Positions 50,076 to 64,000 of a stretch of DNA of 64,000 nt are shown here, one piece after another. The stretch covers positions 1,312,992-1,376,991 of the forward strand of contig JAQFVV010006313.1 in assembly GCA_028023455.1 (NCBI GenBank). Reading direction: 5' to 3'. The translations under genes were made by a program, and so were the position numbers. This DNA is from Epiperipatus broadwayi (lineage: Eukaryota > Onychophora > Udeonychophora > Euonychophora > Peripatidae). Under the pieces are notes generated by a model, which was not told where the DNA came from, did not search any database, and was given only the letters and a program-made list of their open reading frames with translations. Position 1 is the stretch's first letter. Every line of letters begins with the position of its first letter.

Positions 50076-50749
50076 ATAATTGTAAACACGGAGCTAGATA
50101 AAATAATTGCTTATAAACAAATAATATAATAAGTTTAGTATTTAATTTTATTTTTTATATATCAATAAATAAACTAAACAATCCTTTTATTCAAGATGAT
50201 CAAAGTTCAATATTAATGATGAAGATGATGCAGCTTATATCACATAATGCCATATTTATAAATATAAGTTCAATATAGCTTCACAATCCATACCCAGAAA
50301 TGATTTAATTTTAATGAAATTTCTTGATAAGATAAACTAATAATTAGTTATGATAAAATAAATTAGTTTGTAAGTTATTAATGCCTCCTGCAAAAGAATT
50401 TACTGTTAACTGAAAGGGAGACCCTTTGATTTCTTTTAGAGATGTAAAGGAACCGAGTATGGCCAATACCTAATGTCCACTCTATTGTTGCAGCTATTAT
50501 TACTAGGATTATATTTATAATATATGAACATAGATGGGTTTCTCACCAACATGTGTTAGCCAGTGTGATGAGTTTATTGCCTCTTTACCTCTGAGTTTAA
50601 GATCAAAAAACACCATGGTCTTTCAGTTGCCCAATAACACTTAATTAAAATATCAGTAGAGATTTCTTGAAATTAGAATGAATATGAGAGTGAATAAAAA
50701 AAACTATTATAATATATATTTACAATCATGACCAATAAAAATAGATCAT
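50076..50749. other. AT-rich intergenic sequence
   Basis: No supported feature. Part may be 5' sequence of the RTE copy that follows. Confidence 0.4.
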
Positions 50750-52010
<1,261 letters not shown>

Positions 52011-52059
52011 AATGTTCTTTTCATTAAATCTAGTTAAATTATATATTCTTCTTATTTTT

Positions 52060-53775
52060 TTTAAAAAAAAACTTTATTTCTTCTCATCAACCATATACAC
52101 CTATTCACATTTATAATATCCAAATGTTTCAACCAATTTTTTCTGTAGTCATTTTCAAGGATTCTTAAATCTTCCATATGTATGTATCCCTTTCTTATTT
52201 TTTATTAACTTTAAAATTAATAAATTCTTAATTTTTTAATTTTATTCTTAATTTTTTATCTTTCCTCTTAATTGCTCAATCTTGTTCCTTACCTTTTTCA
52301 ATAACAGCCTTTTCCTGACTGTTTTGCATATGTCATTTTGCAATAGTTACAATTAATTTTATAAAATATCTTTATTTTATTTTTAATATAATTAATACTT
52401 TCAGTATTGATTATCCATTTTGCTGTAGATATACTATTTTCTGATCCTACTTTAACACCATGAAATAACTTTTCTTTGATCAATGTCATATAGATATTGA
52501 ATGAATATGGTAATGAAAATCATTTTTCATTTTATATGCCCACCTTACATTATTTCTACTATTATTTTTATCTTTAGTATTCAAATATTTTTAATATTCT
52601 TTTTATAACCTATTTCAACATAATCATTCTTATCTTTCAATTTTTGTCTAAATTCTTTTTCTGTATTCAATGTTGGTCAATAATATTTTAATTTAAAGCC
52701 TCTCAAATCTGCCATCTTCTGAAACCAGAATTTGTAAGAATTTGGGTCAATTACCTTTTTTTCATTTAACTTTTATGTAATATTTTTTGAGTATTTTTCT
52801 ATTAATTTTTTTTTAAAAATAATATCTAAATTTTTTAATCTCGTTTTTTTCTTTTCTTTTATGAATTTAATAGTTTTGTTATTATTATTCAACTCTTTAA
52901 AAGCATTAATTCCATTGTATTTATATAATCATCATATCTAAAAAATTGTATAATTTTGTTTTTTTTTAATTTTTTATTAATTAGTTATTTTCTATATAAC
53001 CAATCACAATTAATGAGTTAGTGCCTAGAAAAATCCATAATCCATTCTTTTGATATAATACAAAATTCTTCTTTATATTTAAAATATAAAACATTTTCAA
53101 CAATATATAACAATTCATCTGAAATTGTATTATTTATTTTAAATTCTATCTATATTTCTTTTAATACTATTTTTTTCAAATTATATGCTGATACATTTTT
53201 CAATGTCAAATGAAAACATTTAATTTCTAATTAACTTTATAATATTTAATTAATTTATAATCTCTTCTGAATTCTTATAACAATATTTATCAAAAGTTAT
53301 TATAGTCATAATCTTCTTATATATTATATAACATAATTCCTTAAAAATATAATTAACAAATTTTATGATTAGCATTTTGGCATTTTGTCTTTAAGTGACT
53401 TAACCTTTTAAAACACCGGGAAAAATTCAAGTGATGAAGCATATAAACACCTTTCTTCTTCTTCATAAGATATTTATTTCATTTTCATATAAATTAATAA
53501 AATGTTATACTTTGTTTATATCTATTTCTTGGATCTTTATGTATCTTTTAATAAGTTTGCTTTTTTATATACTTTTTAATTTTTCTATTGTATTCCATTT
53601 TACATGAAACAACCAATCTTTATCAATTATTTTCACTTGTTACTTTACCTTTTCCCCTATCTGTTTTATAATAGACTTATTTTTCTGTTTTTTTATTGTA
53701 CATATTTTCTATTGTAAATCTGGTTTCAAATTATGTGTGACATCTGCAGATATCACTTTAACAATTTGAAAACAG
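52060..53775 (-). pseudogene. Penelope-like element: RT and GIY-YIG nuclease (inactive)
   Basis: Read downward on minus: an N-terminal basic region (53770-53560); RT motif A MFSFDIEKMYQ (about 53200); VLYFKYKEEF (about 53090); the catalytic box QFFRYDDYINTMEL (about 52960-52900), corresponding to the RYVDD box of PLEs; then VIDPNSYKFWFQKM (about 52760) and KLKDKNDYVEIGYKK (about 52660), which are also present in the copies at 8460-9184 and 53770-56640. Last comes the nuclease, KINCNYCKMTYAKQSGKG (52360-52310), a decayed C-x-C...YIGQTG core. Stops and frameshifts throughout. The open frame 52489-52298 is the best preserved piece. Confidence 0.68.
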
Positions 53776-56640
53776 ATTTGCAATAAATTAATAAAGGTCA
53801 TAAGAATACTAAAAAAATAATTGAAAGATTAGTATACTACAAAACAAATTGTGGAAAAGATTAATAATGAAAACATAATAGCTACAAATGAAGATAAATA
53901 ATCAAAGTGGATTATTTTAAACAAATTGAACTATGATAGAAAAATAAAATAAGTTATATAAAAGTAAGTATAATAAAAATGAATAAAGATTAAAAAGTGA
54001 AATTAAAAATATAGTATAAAATTTTCAAAACATCACATGATCACCATTTCATATGTGTACACATGCTGATAATAATAGTAACAAATTTTCCATACAGTTG
54101 TGCAATCAAGTGCAAACCTTCATAATCAACGAATGCAGGAAGGTTTGTGCATAAAATACCTATCTAGTGCCTACTCATCCAACATTACTAGACTAGTTTC
54201 TAGCTTGTAGCTTTCATGGGTGAAGAGCTTTGGATTTGAGAGCACTGTATTTAGATCTTAGGATCAAATGCAATCCCCCAGCAATCACTTTTTACCTATT
54301 TGGTTATTATAAAGTTAGGAGCCCAAGATAAAAACACCATAAGGTTTTTAACTCAAAATCATTCATTTGTATAATCATATAGATCTGACCTCAATTCAAC
54401 AACCATACATTTTGGTGTCCTGGTTTTTTAAAAACCACACTCACCATTATCTTATGGGAAGAATAGGTATAAAACCATCAAAAATCACATGAACACCATT
54501 CTATATGCTTATGCATTCTGTTATTAAGAGTACCAAACTCTCCATACAGAAGTTCCACCATGTGCAAACATTCATATTCAATGGATGCAAAATCCATTTC
54601 TGCATAAAATACCTATATCCTGCCTACTCATTCAAGATCCCCTGACTAATTTCTAAGTTGTGGCTTTCATCAGTGAAGATCCTTGGATTTTAGAGCACTG
54701 CACCTACATTTAATGCAACCCTTCAGAATACACTACTTATCTACCTAGGAATCCAAGATGAAAACATGATAATGTTTTTAATCCAAGGTCATGCCCATAG
54801 GTTAATGGTGAATGTAGTTTTTGGAAAACCAAAGACACCAAAATGTATATATGCTGAACTGCAGTCAGATGTACATGAATATATAAGAAAATGAGCTTGG
54901 GCTGGAAATATTATAATGTTTTCATTTTGGGCTCCTAGATTTATAGTTAACCAAATAGGTAAAAGGTGGCTACTGTAGGATTTGCATTGGTTCCTAAGAT
55001 ATAGGTACAGTACTCTCGAATCCAAGGCTCTTCACTGATGAAATCCATAAGCTAGAAACTAGTTTGGGAATGTTGGATGAGTGGATACTAGATAGGGATT
55101 TTATTCACAAACCTTTCTGCATCCATTGATTACAAAGTCTTGCAATTGGTGGTACTGCTGTATGGAGAGTTTGGTAATTTTTGTATAAAGTTTTATTAAA
55201 GTATATAAAAATGAATCATTTAATTAAATAAATTACAGGTTTGTAAATTCTACAGCATTAGAAAATACACTTGTGTTTGTGAAGATTAATATGCCAGGAA
55301 TGCTAATCTTATATTTTAATATTATATTCTTAAGTAATCATGTGATATAATACAGCACATACAAAGATTGACACTGCAACAAATTATATTATATTAAGAA
55401 TTGAGAAGAGAATATAGATAAATTAAATTCGGTAAAATCTAATAGAAATGAAATAATTACTTCATTTGATATTGAAGAAATGTATCAATGTAAACATGGA
55501 ACAATAATATTATAATAGTTATACATAACATTAAAACATCAAATTTGAGACAATTTTTTATATTTTATTGAAGACTCAATATTACTGATAAGTGATGCTT
55601 TATATTTTAAATATAAACAAAAATTTGGGAATATTAAAACTAATGTTATGAATTGTTTATTAATGGCATTATGTTTTCAATTGTGATTTTTCATATAGAG
55701 AAAAATGAAATTTATATAAAAAACTAAAAAAAAATTAGAATATTATAGATATAATTGTAATGAGAAATAGAAGTACCCCTAAATGCATGTAAAGAATTGA
55801 ATAATAATAAATATAATATTAGTTTTACAATGGAAAAGAAAAATAAAAGATTAAAATATTTAGATAATTTTTAAAGAAAGATTAAAAAATAAATACTTAT
55901 AAACTATTACGCAAAAGACAAATTTAAAAAGGTAATAATTGATGAAAATGTATACCAATCATGATATCAGAAAATAACTACTCCAAAAAGATTTAAATGA
56001 AAACATGCATGACTAATTTTGAATAAAGAAGAAGCATTTAGATACAAATTGAAAATTGAAAATGATTATGTAGAAATAGTTTATAAAATAAAGGATATTA
56101 CAAAATTTTGAATAATAAAGATACAAATAATATAATAAATAATAATATTAAGTGCATGTATAAAATAAGAAATTGATTTCAATATCAAATTCAGCCTATG
56201 TGTTTATGACACTGATCAAAGAAATTTTATCCTATAATATTAAAGTAGAAATAAAAAACAATATATTTTATAGTAAATGTGTATATGTATTAATAAAAAA
56301 TTGATAATATTAAATGTAAGGTAAAGATAGTTTAAAAAATATGATTACAATTTCTATATGACATATGTTGGTCAGTCAGGAAAACTGCCATTGAACGAAA
56401 TAATAGATAAGGCAATTAAAAAAAAAGATTCAAAATCAGGATCATTTATTTAATTTTCAGATTCTAGACATATAATGAATTATGAGTAATAAAATATATT
56501 AAAAATTTCAAAAAAGTATAGTAAATATTTAAGAAAATATAAACAAATGTATAAGCATGATGAAAGGTCAAGTACAATTAGATGAAAAATGCTTATTATT
56601 AGATTATTGAAAACTGTAACGTAAAATTTAATATAATTTT
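53770..56640 (+). pseudogene. Penelope-like element, plus-strand copy, interrupted (inactive)
   Basis: After a possible N-terminal piece at 53800-53960 (KKIIERLVYYKTNCGKD), foreign repeat sequence runs from about 54010 to 55195. The RT then follows: RNEIITSFDIEEMYQ (55420-55470), DALYFKYKQKFG (about 55590), YQSYQKITTPKRFK-like sequence (about 55960), YKLKIENDYVEI (about 56050), and the nuclease core YDYNFYMTYVGQSGK (about 56340-56385) with a later DSRHIMNYE. The blocks correspond one-to-one with those in the PLE copies at 8460-9184 and 52060-53775. It starts head to head with the latter. Assignment of the N-terminal piece is tentative. Confidence 0.6.
54010..55195. repeat. Foldback repeat: two direct and one inverted unit of about 400 bp
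   Basis: Unit A (54010-54480) and unit B (54485-54830) are direct copies offset by about 456 bases; both contain CTCCATACAG-like, ATAAAATACCTAT, GCCTACTCATYCAA and GATTTBAGAGCACTG blocks. Unit C (about 54800-55195) is the reverse complement of the same sequence (CTAGAAACTAGTTT, CCAAATAGGTAAAA, GGATGAGTGGATACTAGATA). The whole can fold back on itself. The minus open frame 54789-55025 lies in unit C and shows no known domain. It appears to have inserted into the PLE copy at 53770-56640. Family unknown. Confidence 0.7.
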
Positions 56641-57172
56641 TTGTAGATTTGTTTTCTAAATTAAAAATTAGATAGAAATAAGTTTTTAGTTATTTATTTA
56701 TTAATCTTTACAATATTCAATTTTCTCTTCATTTGTATTTATAAATCTCATTTGCAAACATTTGTTAATCTATATATTGAAGTGGTTTATTTCCTTTAAA
56801 TAACCTAATGCTATGTACACCTTTGGTGAAGTTTACCATAACTTCACAGAAAATACAATAAGTATTAGGTTATAAAGTAAAAGAAAATCACTTCTATATG
56901 CAAATAAACAAATATTTTAATATATTACAATTTAAATAATGTTCACTATTGGAAGTTGTTTTACAATAATTTGTTTTGTGATTGTAAAAGAGGAGACATT
57001 GTGATAATATTCTTAAAATGAATGAAAACATGGGTTGCTGTTTTAAAGAAAATTTACTTATTTTTATATTGTCTATTATCAGTTTCGTTTAAGATTGATA
57101 ATAATTTTAAATTTTATAAAGGAAATAACATTATGGAAAATTTTTAGGCTTGAAATTTGTCTACTTGATGTG

Positions 57173-57174
<2 letters not shown>
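56641..57174. other. AT-rich sequence between PLE relics
   Basis: No supported feature. It may include decayed PLE flank. Confidence 0.4.

Positions 57175-57236
<62 letters not shown>
57175..57236. repeat. (TA)n microsatellite abutting the nuclease relic
   Basis: About 62 bases of pure TA, read in frame as Tyr-Ile repeats directly into the nuclease core at 57237. Confidence 0.95.
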
Positions 57237-57240
<4 letters not shown>

Positions 57241-57557
57241 AATGTGGTATGAGTTATATTGGGGAATCTCAGTGTACATTAGAAAAAAGTACTAAGGAAT
57301 ATATTTTGTGATTGAAGCAAGTTCAAAATTCAATTTCTGATAAAAATGAGGATATTTCATCTTCTGTATTCTTTGATCATAATAAAATTTGTAATTACGA
57401 ATTTAATTTTGATTTTAATAATGTTAAAATTATGGGGATTGAAATAAACCATAATAAAAATAAAATTAGGAAAGCTTTATTGATTAATAAATATAAACAA
57501 CATTTAATTAATAGAGAAGCAGCGAATGTTAAGATTAGTGAATTGTTGGAATTATAA
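57237..57557 (+). pseudogene. GIY-YIG endonuclease of a second Penelope-like family
   Basis: From the end of the TA tract one frame reads CKCGMSYIGESQCTLEKSTK, keeping the C-x-C-G and YIG signature of PLE GIY-YIG domains. After one TGA (57309) it continues as an 81-codon open frame: ISSSVFFDHNKICNYEFNF (family H-x-x-x...), VKIMGIEINHNK, then IRKALLINKYKQHLINREAA, where a family R-x-x-x-E-x-x-x-I pattern is expected but the catalytic Glu is not obvious. In PLEs this domain nicks target DNA. The preserved spacing with a single stop suggests this is younger than the other PLE relics here. It differs in sequence from them, so it is probably another family. The RT part is missing. Confidence 0.62.
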
Positions 57558-58281
<724 letters not shown>

Positions 58282-59130
58282 AATATTATAACAGAACTGC
58301 AAGGTACACCATAAGATGTCATGAATACTATTCAGTAATTGGATGACTTGAATACATTGTGTCAACCAACCTGCAACAAAGTCATATCCTAAATCCATGA
58401 TTCGACATCTCACTTGGGTGCACCAGATATTACAGAATCAGAAATGTCATATAACAAAGGGAATGCATCTCACTACTGTCAGACTTAGGCATTCAAATAG
58501 GATGCAAAATATCAACAATAAAATAATTAGTTCCAAATCACATCTACTTTTAGTATCCCAGCTCTTAATTTACATAAAATATTTCAATGTAATTTAGACT
58601 AGTGCATATCCATTACATCTCTTTTTTTGGGCCCCATTACACCAGAGAATTCAAACTCAGGGAGTTCTTGTGGTCAGCTTTCTCAGGGATGGATTTACTT
58701 AATTATTGACCAAATATGCTTATATATAAACATAGATAAAAATATTGATGATGATCAATCAATTAGGAAATCAATGCATAATGATGATGATGGTCATCAT
58801 CAAATCTTTAATGAGGTAAATTCTTAATAATAGTGATGATAAAACTTGTAATAGTATGAATGTGTAGTGATGATGGTGATGATCCAACAGAGATCAGATT
58901 GGTTTAAACAACTCAATACATTTATTAATAATCTAAATGTATAATAATAAATATTTACAAAAAAAAATATTAATTTAACAAGAATGGTCTACTATCATTT
59001 TTATGGCTTAATACAATAAATTTCTCTGATTCAGATTTCATTCTGGAAATCTGTCCTCAATTAATCTTTATTTACACTAGAGAAACAAATTATTCAAAGT
59101 ACAGTATATACAAAATGATATTAAATAATG

Positions 59131-59133
<3 letters not shown>
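58282..59133. other. Intergenic sequence
   Basis: Slightly more mixed composition at 58290-58700, with a GATGATG-rich stretch near 58745-58880. The open frames 58397-58597 and 58627-58827 show no domain and are not supported as genes. Confidence 0.4.

Positions 59134-59187
<54 letters not shown>
59134..59187. repeat. (TA)n microsatellite
   Basis: About 54 bases of pure TA. Confidence 0.95.
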
Positions 59188-59191
<4 letters not shown>

Positions 59192-59284
59192 ATATATAAC
59201 AAAAAGAAAAGCAAATTGAGAGTTCAGTAATTCTAAATCTGCCCCACTAATGTGATTATTAGAATGCTATTTCTAGGTTGGAGT

Positions 59285-59287
<3 letters not shown>

Positions 59288-59376
<89 letters not shown>
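59288..59376. repeat. (TA)n microsatellite
   Basis: About 88 bases of pure TA, 100 bases after the previous one; the Tyr-Ile open frame across it is an artefact. Confidence 0.95.
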
Positions 59377-60729
<1,353 letters not shown>

Positions 60730-61009
60730 AACTCAATTATCTAGCACTATTTTGACTTCAAATATTTTGACCTTTGTTATGTTTGTATTATTAGTCAATT
60801 AATTATTATTTTAGTTAATATGAAGTAAAAAAATAATTTCTACAAATAGACAAACATATTAGTTTAAATGTATGTTTATATACATATATCTTCATGAGTA
60901 TAAGCAGGTATGTAGGATATTTTACTTGCCTACTACTTGGTCTGAATTTAAACATTGTGAAAAAATTGGGATTGCTGTGGTGGATGTTTATAAGCTATTT
61001 CTTACAACA

Positions 61010-61020
61010 CCCCTCTCCTT
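61010..61020 (-). promoter_or_regulatory. Possible polypurine tract of a Gypsy-like relic
   Basis: On minus AAGGAGAGGGG is followed immediately by TGTTGTAAG, the layout of a polypurine tract before a 3' LTR. It lies about 520 bases downstream of the integrase end at 61543, as expected. The LTR itself (toward lower coordinates) could not be delimited. Confidence 0.4.
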
Positions 61021-61542
61021 AACATAGTTAAAATTTTAAACTGGATTTTAAATTTTAGCCCTCACAAGTATGTTAAGAATGTATGATCATTTTGGATTTG
61101 GTGAAGGGTTGCTACATCAATTTCCTTTCTAACATTTTTTTCTTCTATTATTTAATAGCTGCTTTTGGGAAGTTCAAATAGTGGGCTGGATTTAGAGCTT
61201 TGATGGTTTTATGATGGAGGCATACCCAGAATGTTTCTCTGTTACAGAATGGCACATGAAATTCTTTTATTTGCTAACTGAATTCAATGAAGATCTCACC
61301 AAATATCATAACATGTCTGTTTAAGTTAGCCTCTAGGTATTCCCATGACTGCATCTAAGTGTTACTTGGAAAATACCCTCATCAAACTTAATATCCCTAA
61401 CCCTGTATTACATATATGCATTTATACACATATACACATATATTTTTTTATACATTGCCCCTGCTATTTTTACAAAATTTGCCCCTTTTATTTATATATC
61501 TCAGCTATGTTAAAATTTTCCTGATGTTATCCTGAATTGTCA

Positions 61543-61850
61543 TTAACATCCAAAATAAGGCTTTAAAATATGAGCATTATACATGCCCTGGACCTCTCTT
61601 CTTTGGTTTACCCAAAATACATTGGGACTTGATGACTTTATGATGGTATATGGTCCCTCATATGTATTACTAAACTTATGATACTTACTTTTCTGCAGTT
61701 TACTAGGATGTGGAGTTTTTATTAGCACTCTGTCTCCAATTTAGAATTCATGTTTAGACCTTCTTAAATTCTGATTTCTACTATTTGACTTCATCATAAA
61801 TTGCTTTTGAGCTTGCAATATATCCTTTATTAATCTCTTATTTAATAGCT
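61543..61850 (-). pseudogene. Gypsy-like integrase C-terminus (end of Pol)
   Basis: The minus frame reads KRLIKDILQAQKQFMM (about 61840), then, after a stop, GDRVLIKTPHPSKLQKSKYH, YEGPYTIIKSSSPN and finally YNAHILKPYF before the stop. This is the typical C-terminal arm of Ty3/Gypsy integrases: (V)GD-x-V, F-x-GPY-x-I, then Y/H-x-x-x-LKPY. It joins viral-like DNA to the chromosome in active elements. RT and the integrase core are not recognisable upstream, so the relic is heavily deleted or diverged. It pairs with the Gag-like region at 63189-63792 in the same orientation. Confidence 0.68.
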
Positions 61851-63188
61851 ATGGAATTGTTTTCACAATATCTATGACTATTTGATGCATTCCATATTAG
61901 AATACTAAATAAATTTACACATCAGTCTCAGACTTTTTAGCTTACAACTTATGTTTAATTAAGTGGTTCGTAGGTTAACATTCTACATTTAAGGGAATAA
62001 TAATAAAAAACTAAGGTTTAATACAATAAATGGGTGTCTTCATTTATGACATATCTTTGGACAGGTTTTTTTCTCTGTCAGTATCTGTATCATTGTCCAA
62101 ATTTCTCCATGTACATATTATTTTTACAAAATCATATTTGATTCAATTTCTATCCATAGTACTTTTATGTGTTCCAATGGTCTGCAATCTTTGAAGGTTC
62201 TTCCCTAACATGTGCTTTTCCTTTTAAGCATTGTCATTCACATGCCTACTGTAATAGAATGGGTTATCATATGTATTGCACAACTTGTGGTACCAGAAAC
62301 TTTTCTGTTTAATAGTTTGTGATGGGTTATTTTCCATCATTATCCAATGATTTTTCACATTTTCATCAACTTCATCAAATGAAGAATTAACATGCCATTA
62401 TACACATTTAAGATGATCATATATATTGATTGCACTTTTGTTTTTATACACAATTGTCCTGTGGGAACAACGTTTAATGACAACCACTACAATTGGTAAT
62501 GCTTCATTTCGATGATTGTCACTTACTTTTCCAGTGTCATGTTTGTGGCTTTGATTGCACATGTGAATGTGGTGCAATGAATCCAAGTATATATCCAATC
62601 CATCTGTCTTTGTACTTTCTTCCATGTTTTCATCCATATTATTTCTAACACATTGCATGTTTATAGGTAGGTTCAGTATATGGTTTTCAGAACTGGTTGT
62701 AAATATTTGGGATTATTTCTTCAAACTCAGTAGTTATGAATTGTTTTTCCTTTACAGGTATGTTGTTTGACTTGTGGCTCAACAGAAGATTATGAGGGTT
62801 CAATTTCCATTCATATTCTAAAATACCACCAGAATGTCTTTTTCTAGACTCCTGAACTTCATAATCTTAATTAAATTTCATGTTACTCATATGTGGAGTT
62901 GTCAATTTGTCTGAGTTCTCTACCTGACATTGCATATTGCACAGAACATTTGTGGATATTGCCAATGTTTTTGTGTTAAGAAGAATCTCTGCTTTACTTT
63001 TATTCATCCTTCTTTCCAAGTTTGGCATATCATGGTCCATCATTTCAGTAGTGCTATGATGATTATCTATGTCATCACTCCACTGTGTGATAACATGGTG
63101 GATGTGGCAGCTTTCTTGTGATAATTTTCTGAACTACTGGTGGTTTGTTCCAGATGTCATCATTACATTCACAGACATTGTGCTCGGG
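61851..63188 (-). pseudogene. Decayed interior of the Gypsy-like relic
   Basis: Lies between the Gag-like frame and the integrase end. The minus open frame 62658-62398 (HHIHMCNQSHKHDTGK and onward) is His/Cys-containing but matches no motif that I can name. No protease, RT or RNase H signature was recovered by eye. Confidence 0.3.
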
Positions 63189-63792
63189 CTAAGTTTTGGG
63201 TTCTTGGCATTGGTTTCCAGCATTAATTTGCATTATATCATTACTTAGGTTTATCTTGATGAAGTTTATTTGTGGGGTTGGTAATGCCTCATCTCCCATT
63301 TTATTATAATTCATATTAGCATTTATTATAGGGCTTGATCCCATATTAGCCTTTATTCTTGATACCATGCTATTCATATCTACTTTCATAATATCCATCT
63401 TACTGTTTAGATCATTACTCATGCTACTCATGTTTGATTTTAATCTATTGATATCAGTTTTAGTTGCCATTTTTGCCTCCAAATTGTTGATATTCTTTTT
63501 GATACTATTCATATGGGCCATCATTATTTTTTTCATCATTTCTTGAAACATTGTTTGTGTGATGGTCATATTTTCAGTTGTCTGCACTACTTCAATTCCA
63601 AGTGCTTGAGTAATCTTGTCAGTGAGGGCTTCTTGTGTTTGAAAAGCTCTTTGGCTTTTTCCCAGTCTCTGTGATTCATTCTCCTCCACCATAAATCCAC
63701 CAGGAATTTGGATCAATAAAGACCCCCTCCCCATTACTATTATTAATATCACTTTCCCCTTCAACAACAGTAGTATCTAACGTCTCTTTCAT
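63189..63792 (-). pseudogene. Gag-like coiled-coil protein of the Gypsy-like relic
   Basis: A candidate start ATG at 63792 (MKETLDTTVVEGESDINN) leads, through a frameshift near 63680, into the open frame ending at 63189. The middle is rich in Met, Asn, Lys and Leu with heptad spacing (MKKIMMAHMNSIKKNINNLE, then KTDINRLKSNMSSMSNDLNS), predicting a coiled coil. No zinc knuckle is visible before the stop. Position ahead of an integrase relic on the same strand suggests Gag. The Gag-like protein of the LTR element at 27962-37043 has a comparable acidic start plus coiled coil, but the sequences are not obviously homologous. Confidence 0.45.
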
Positions 63793-64000
63793 ATTCTCTA
63801 TAATTTTGTTTCCAAATATTAATCCACTTCTAAGTAACATTTATTTAAGTAATTATTCAAAAAAAACTTTATACTTGTAAATGTCAAAATACTATAACAT
63901 AAGGCTCCTAGCCATTTCTTGCCATTATTTATTTATTGTCTATTTTTTTAAACTGGTGTTTAAGCTTGTCTAATTCATCCATTTTTTATTGCATTTATTG
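63793..64000. other. Leader of the Gypsy-like relic, cut by the window edge
   Basis: AT-rich sequence upstream of the Gag-like start; the 5' LTR, if present, lies beyond 64000. Confidence 0.35.

Overview
The window is eukaryotic nuclear DNA: very AT-rich, non-coding by default, packed with microsatellites and decayed transposable elements, and without any bacterial-style gene organisation. The mixture of RTE and other non-LTR retrotransposons, Penelope-like elements (PLEs), Ty3/Gypsy-type LTR elements, palindromic MITE-like elements, tRNA-derived short repeats and very long (TA)n, (ATT)n and (TATC)n arrays suggests an invertebrate animal. A mollusc, perhaps a cephalopod, would fit, but that is inference and no host gene confirms it. 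I found no intact host protein-coding gene, no rRNA, no ordinary tRNA and no CRISPR array. A few open stretches beside splice-like signals (44.0-44.9 kb minus strand, 25.64 kb and 26.96 kb plus strand) are the only host-gene candidates, and they are weak.

Layout. 0-0.33 kb: 3' end of a non-LTR ORF2. 5.86-6.24 kb: a near-perfect palindromic element. 8.25-9.54 kb: a truncated PLE bounded by about 128-bp inverted repeats. 14.9-22.3 kb: an almost full-length, broken, minus-strand non-LTR retrotransposon (zinc-knuckle ORF1, APE endonuclease and reverse transcriptase (RT) in ORF2), split by a 2-kb segment that holds a 127-bp tandem array; a (ATT)n array of about 250 bp lies just beyond its 5' end. 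27.96-37.04 kb: a minus-strand LTR retroelement with two 1.62-kb LTRs, a 4-bp target duplication and a polypurine tract. One of its LTRs is split by a second TG...CA insertion of 3.17 kb with its own 4-bp target duplication.

38.7-41.5 kb: three copies of a tRNA-like short element, one with a perfect target-site duplication. 46.4-47.0 kb and 49.85-50.08 kb: two more inverted-repeat elements. 47.7-52.0 kb: two RTE copies in opposite orientation (RT and C-terminus on minus, endonuclease on plus). 52.0-57.6 kb: three PLE relics (one minus, two plus), one apparently interrupted by a 1.1-kb foldback repeat. 57.7-60.7 kb: a microsatellite cluster. 61.0-64 kb: a minus-strand Gypsy-like relic with Gag and the integrase C-terminus, running off the right edge.

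Nothing here works as an operon or pathway. The biology is nested retrotransposition, element decay and microsatellite growth inside dead elements. All coding calls are relics with frameshifts or stops. Family assignments come from motifs read by eye, not from database searches.
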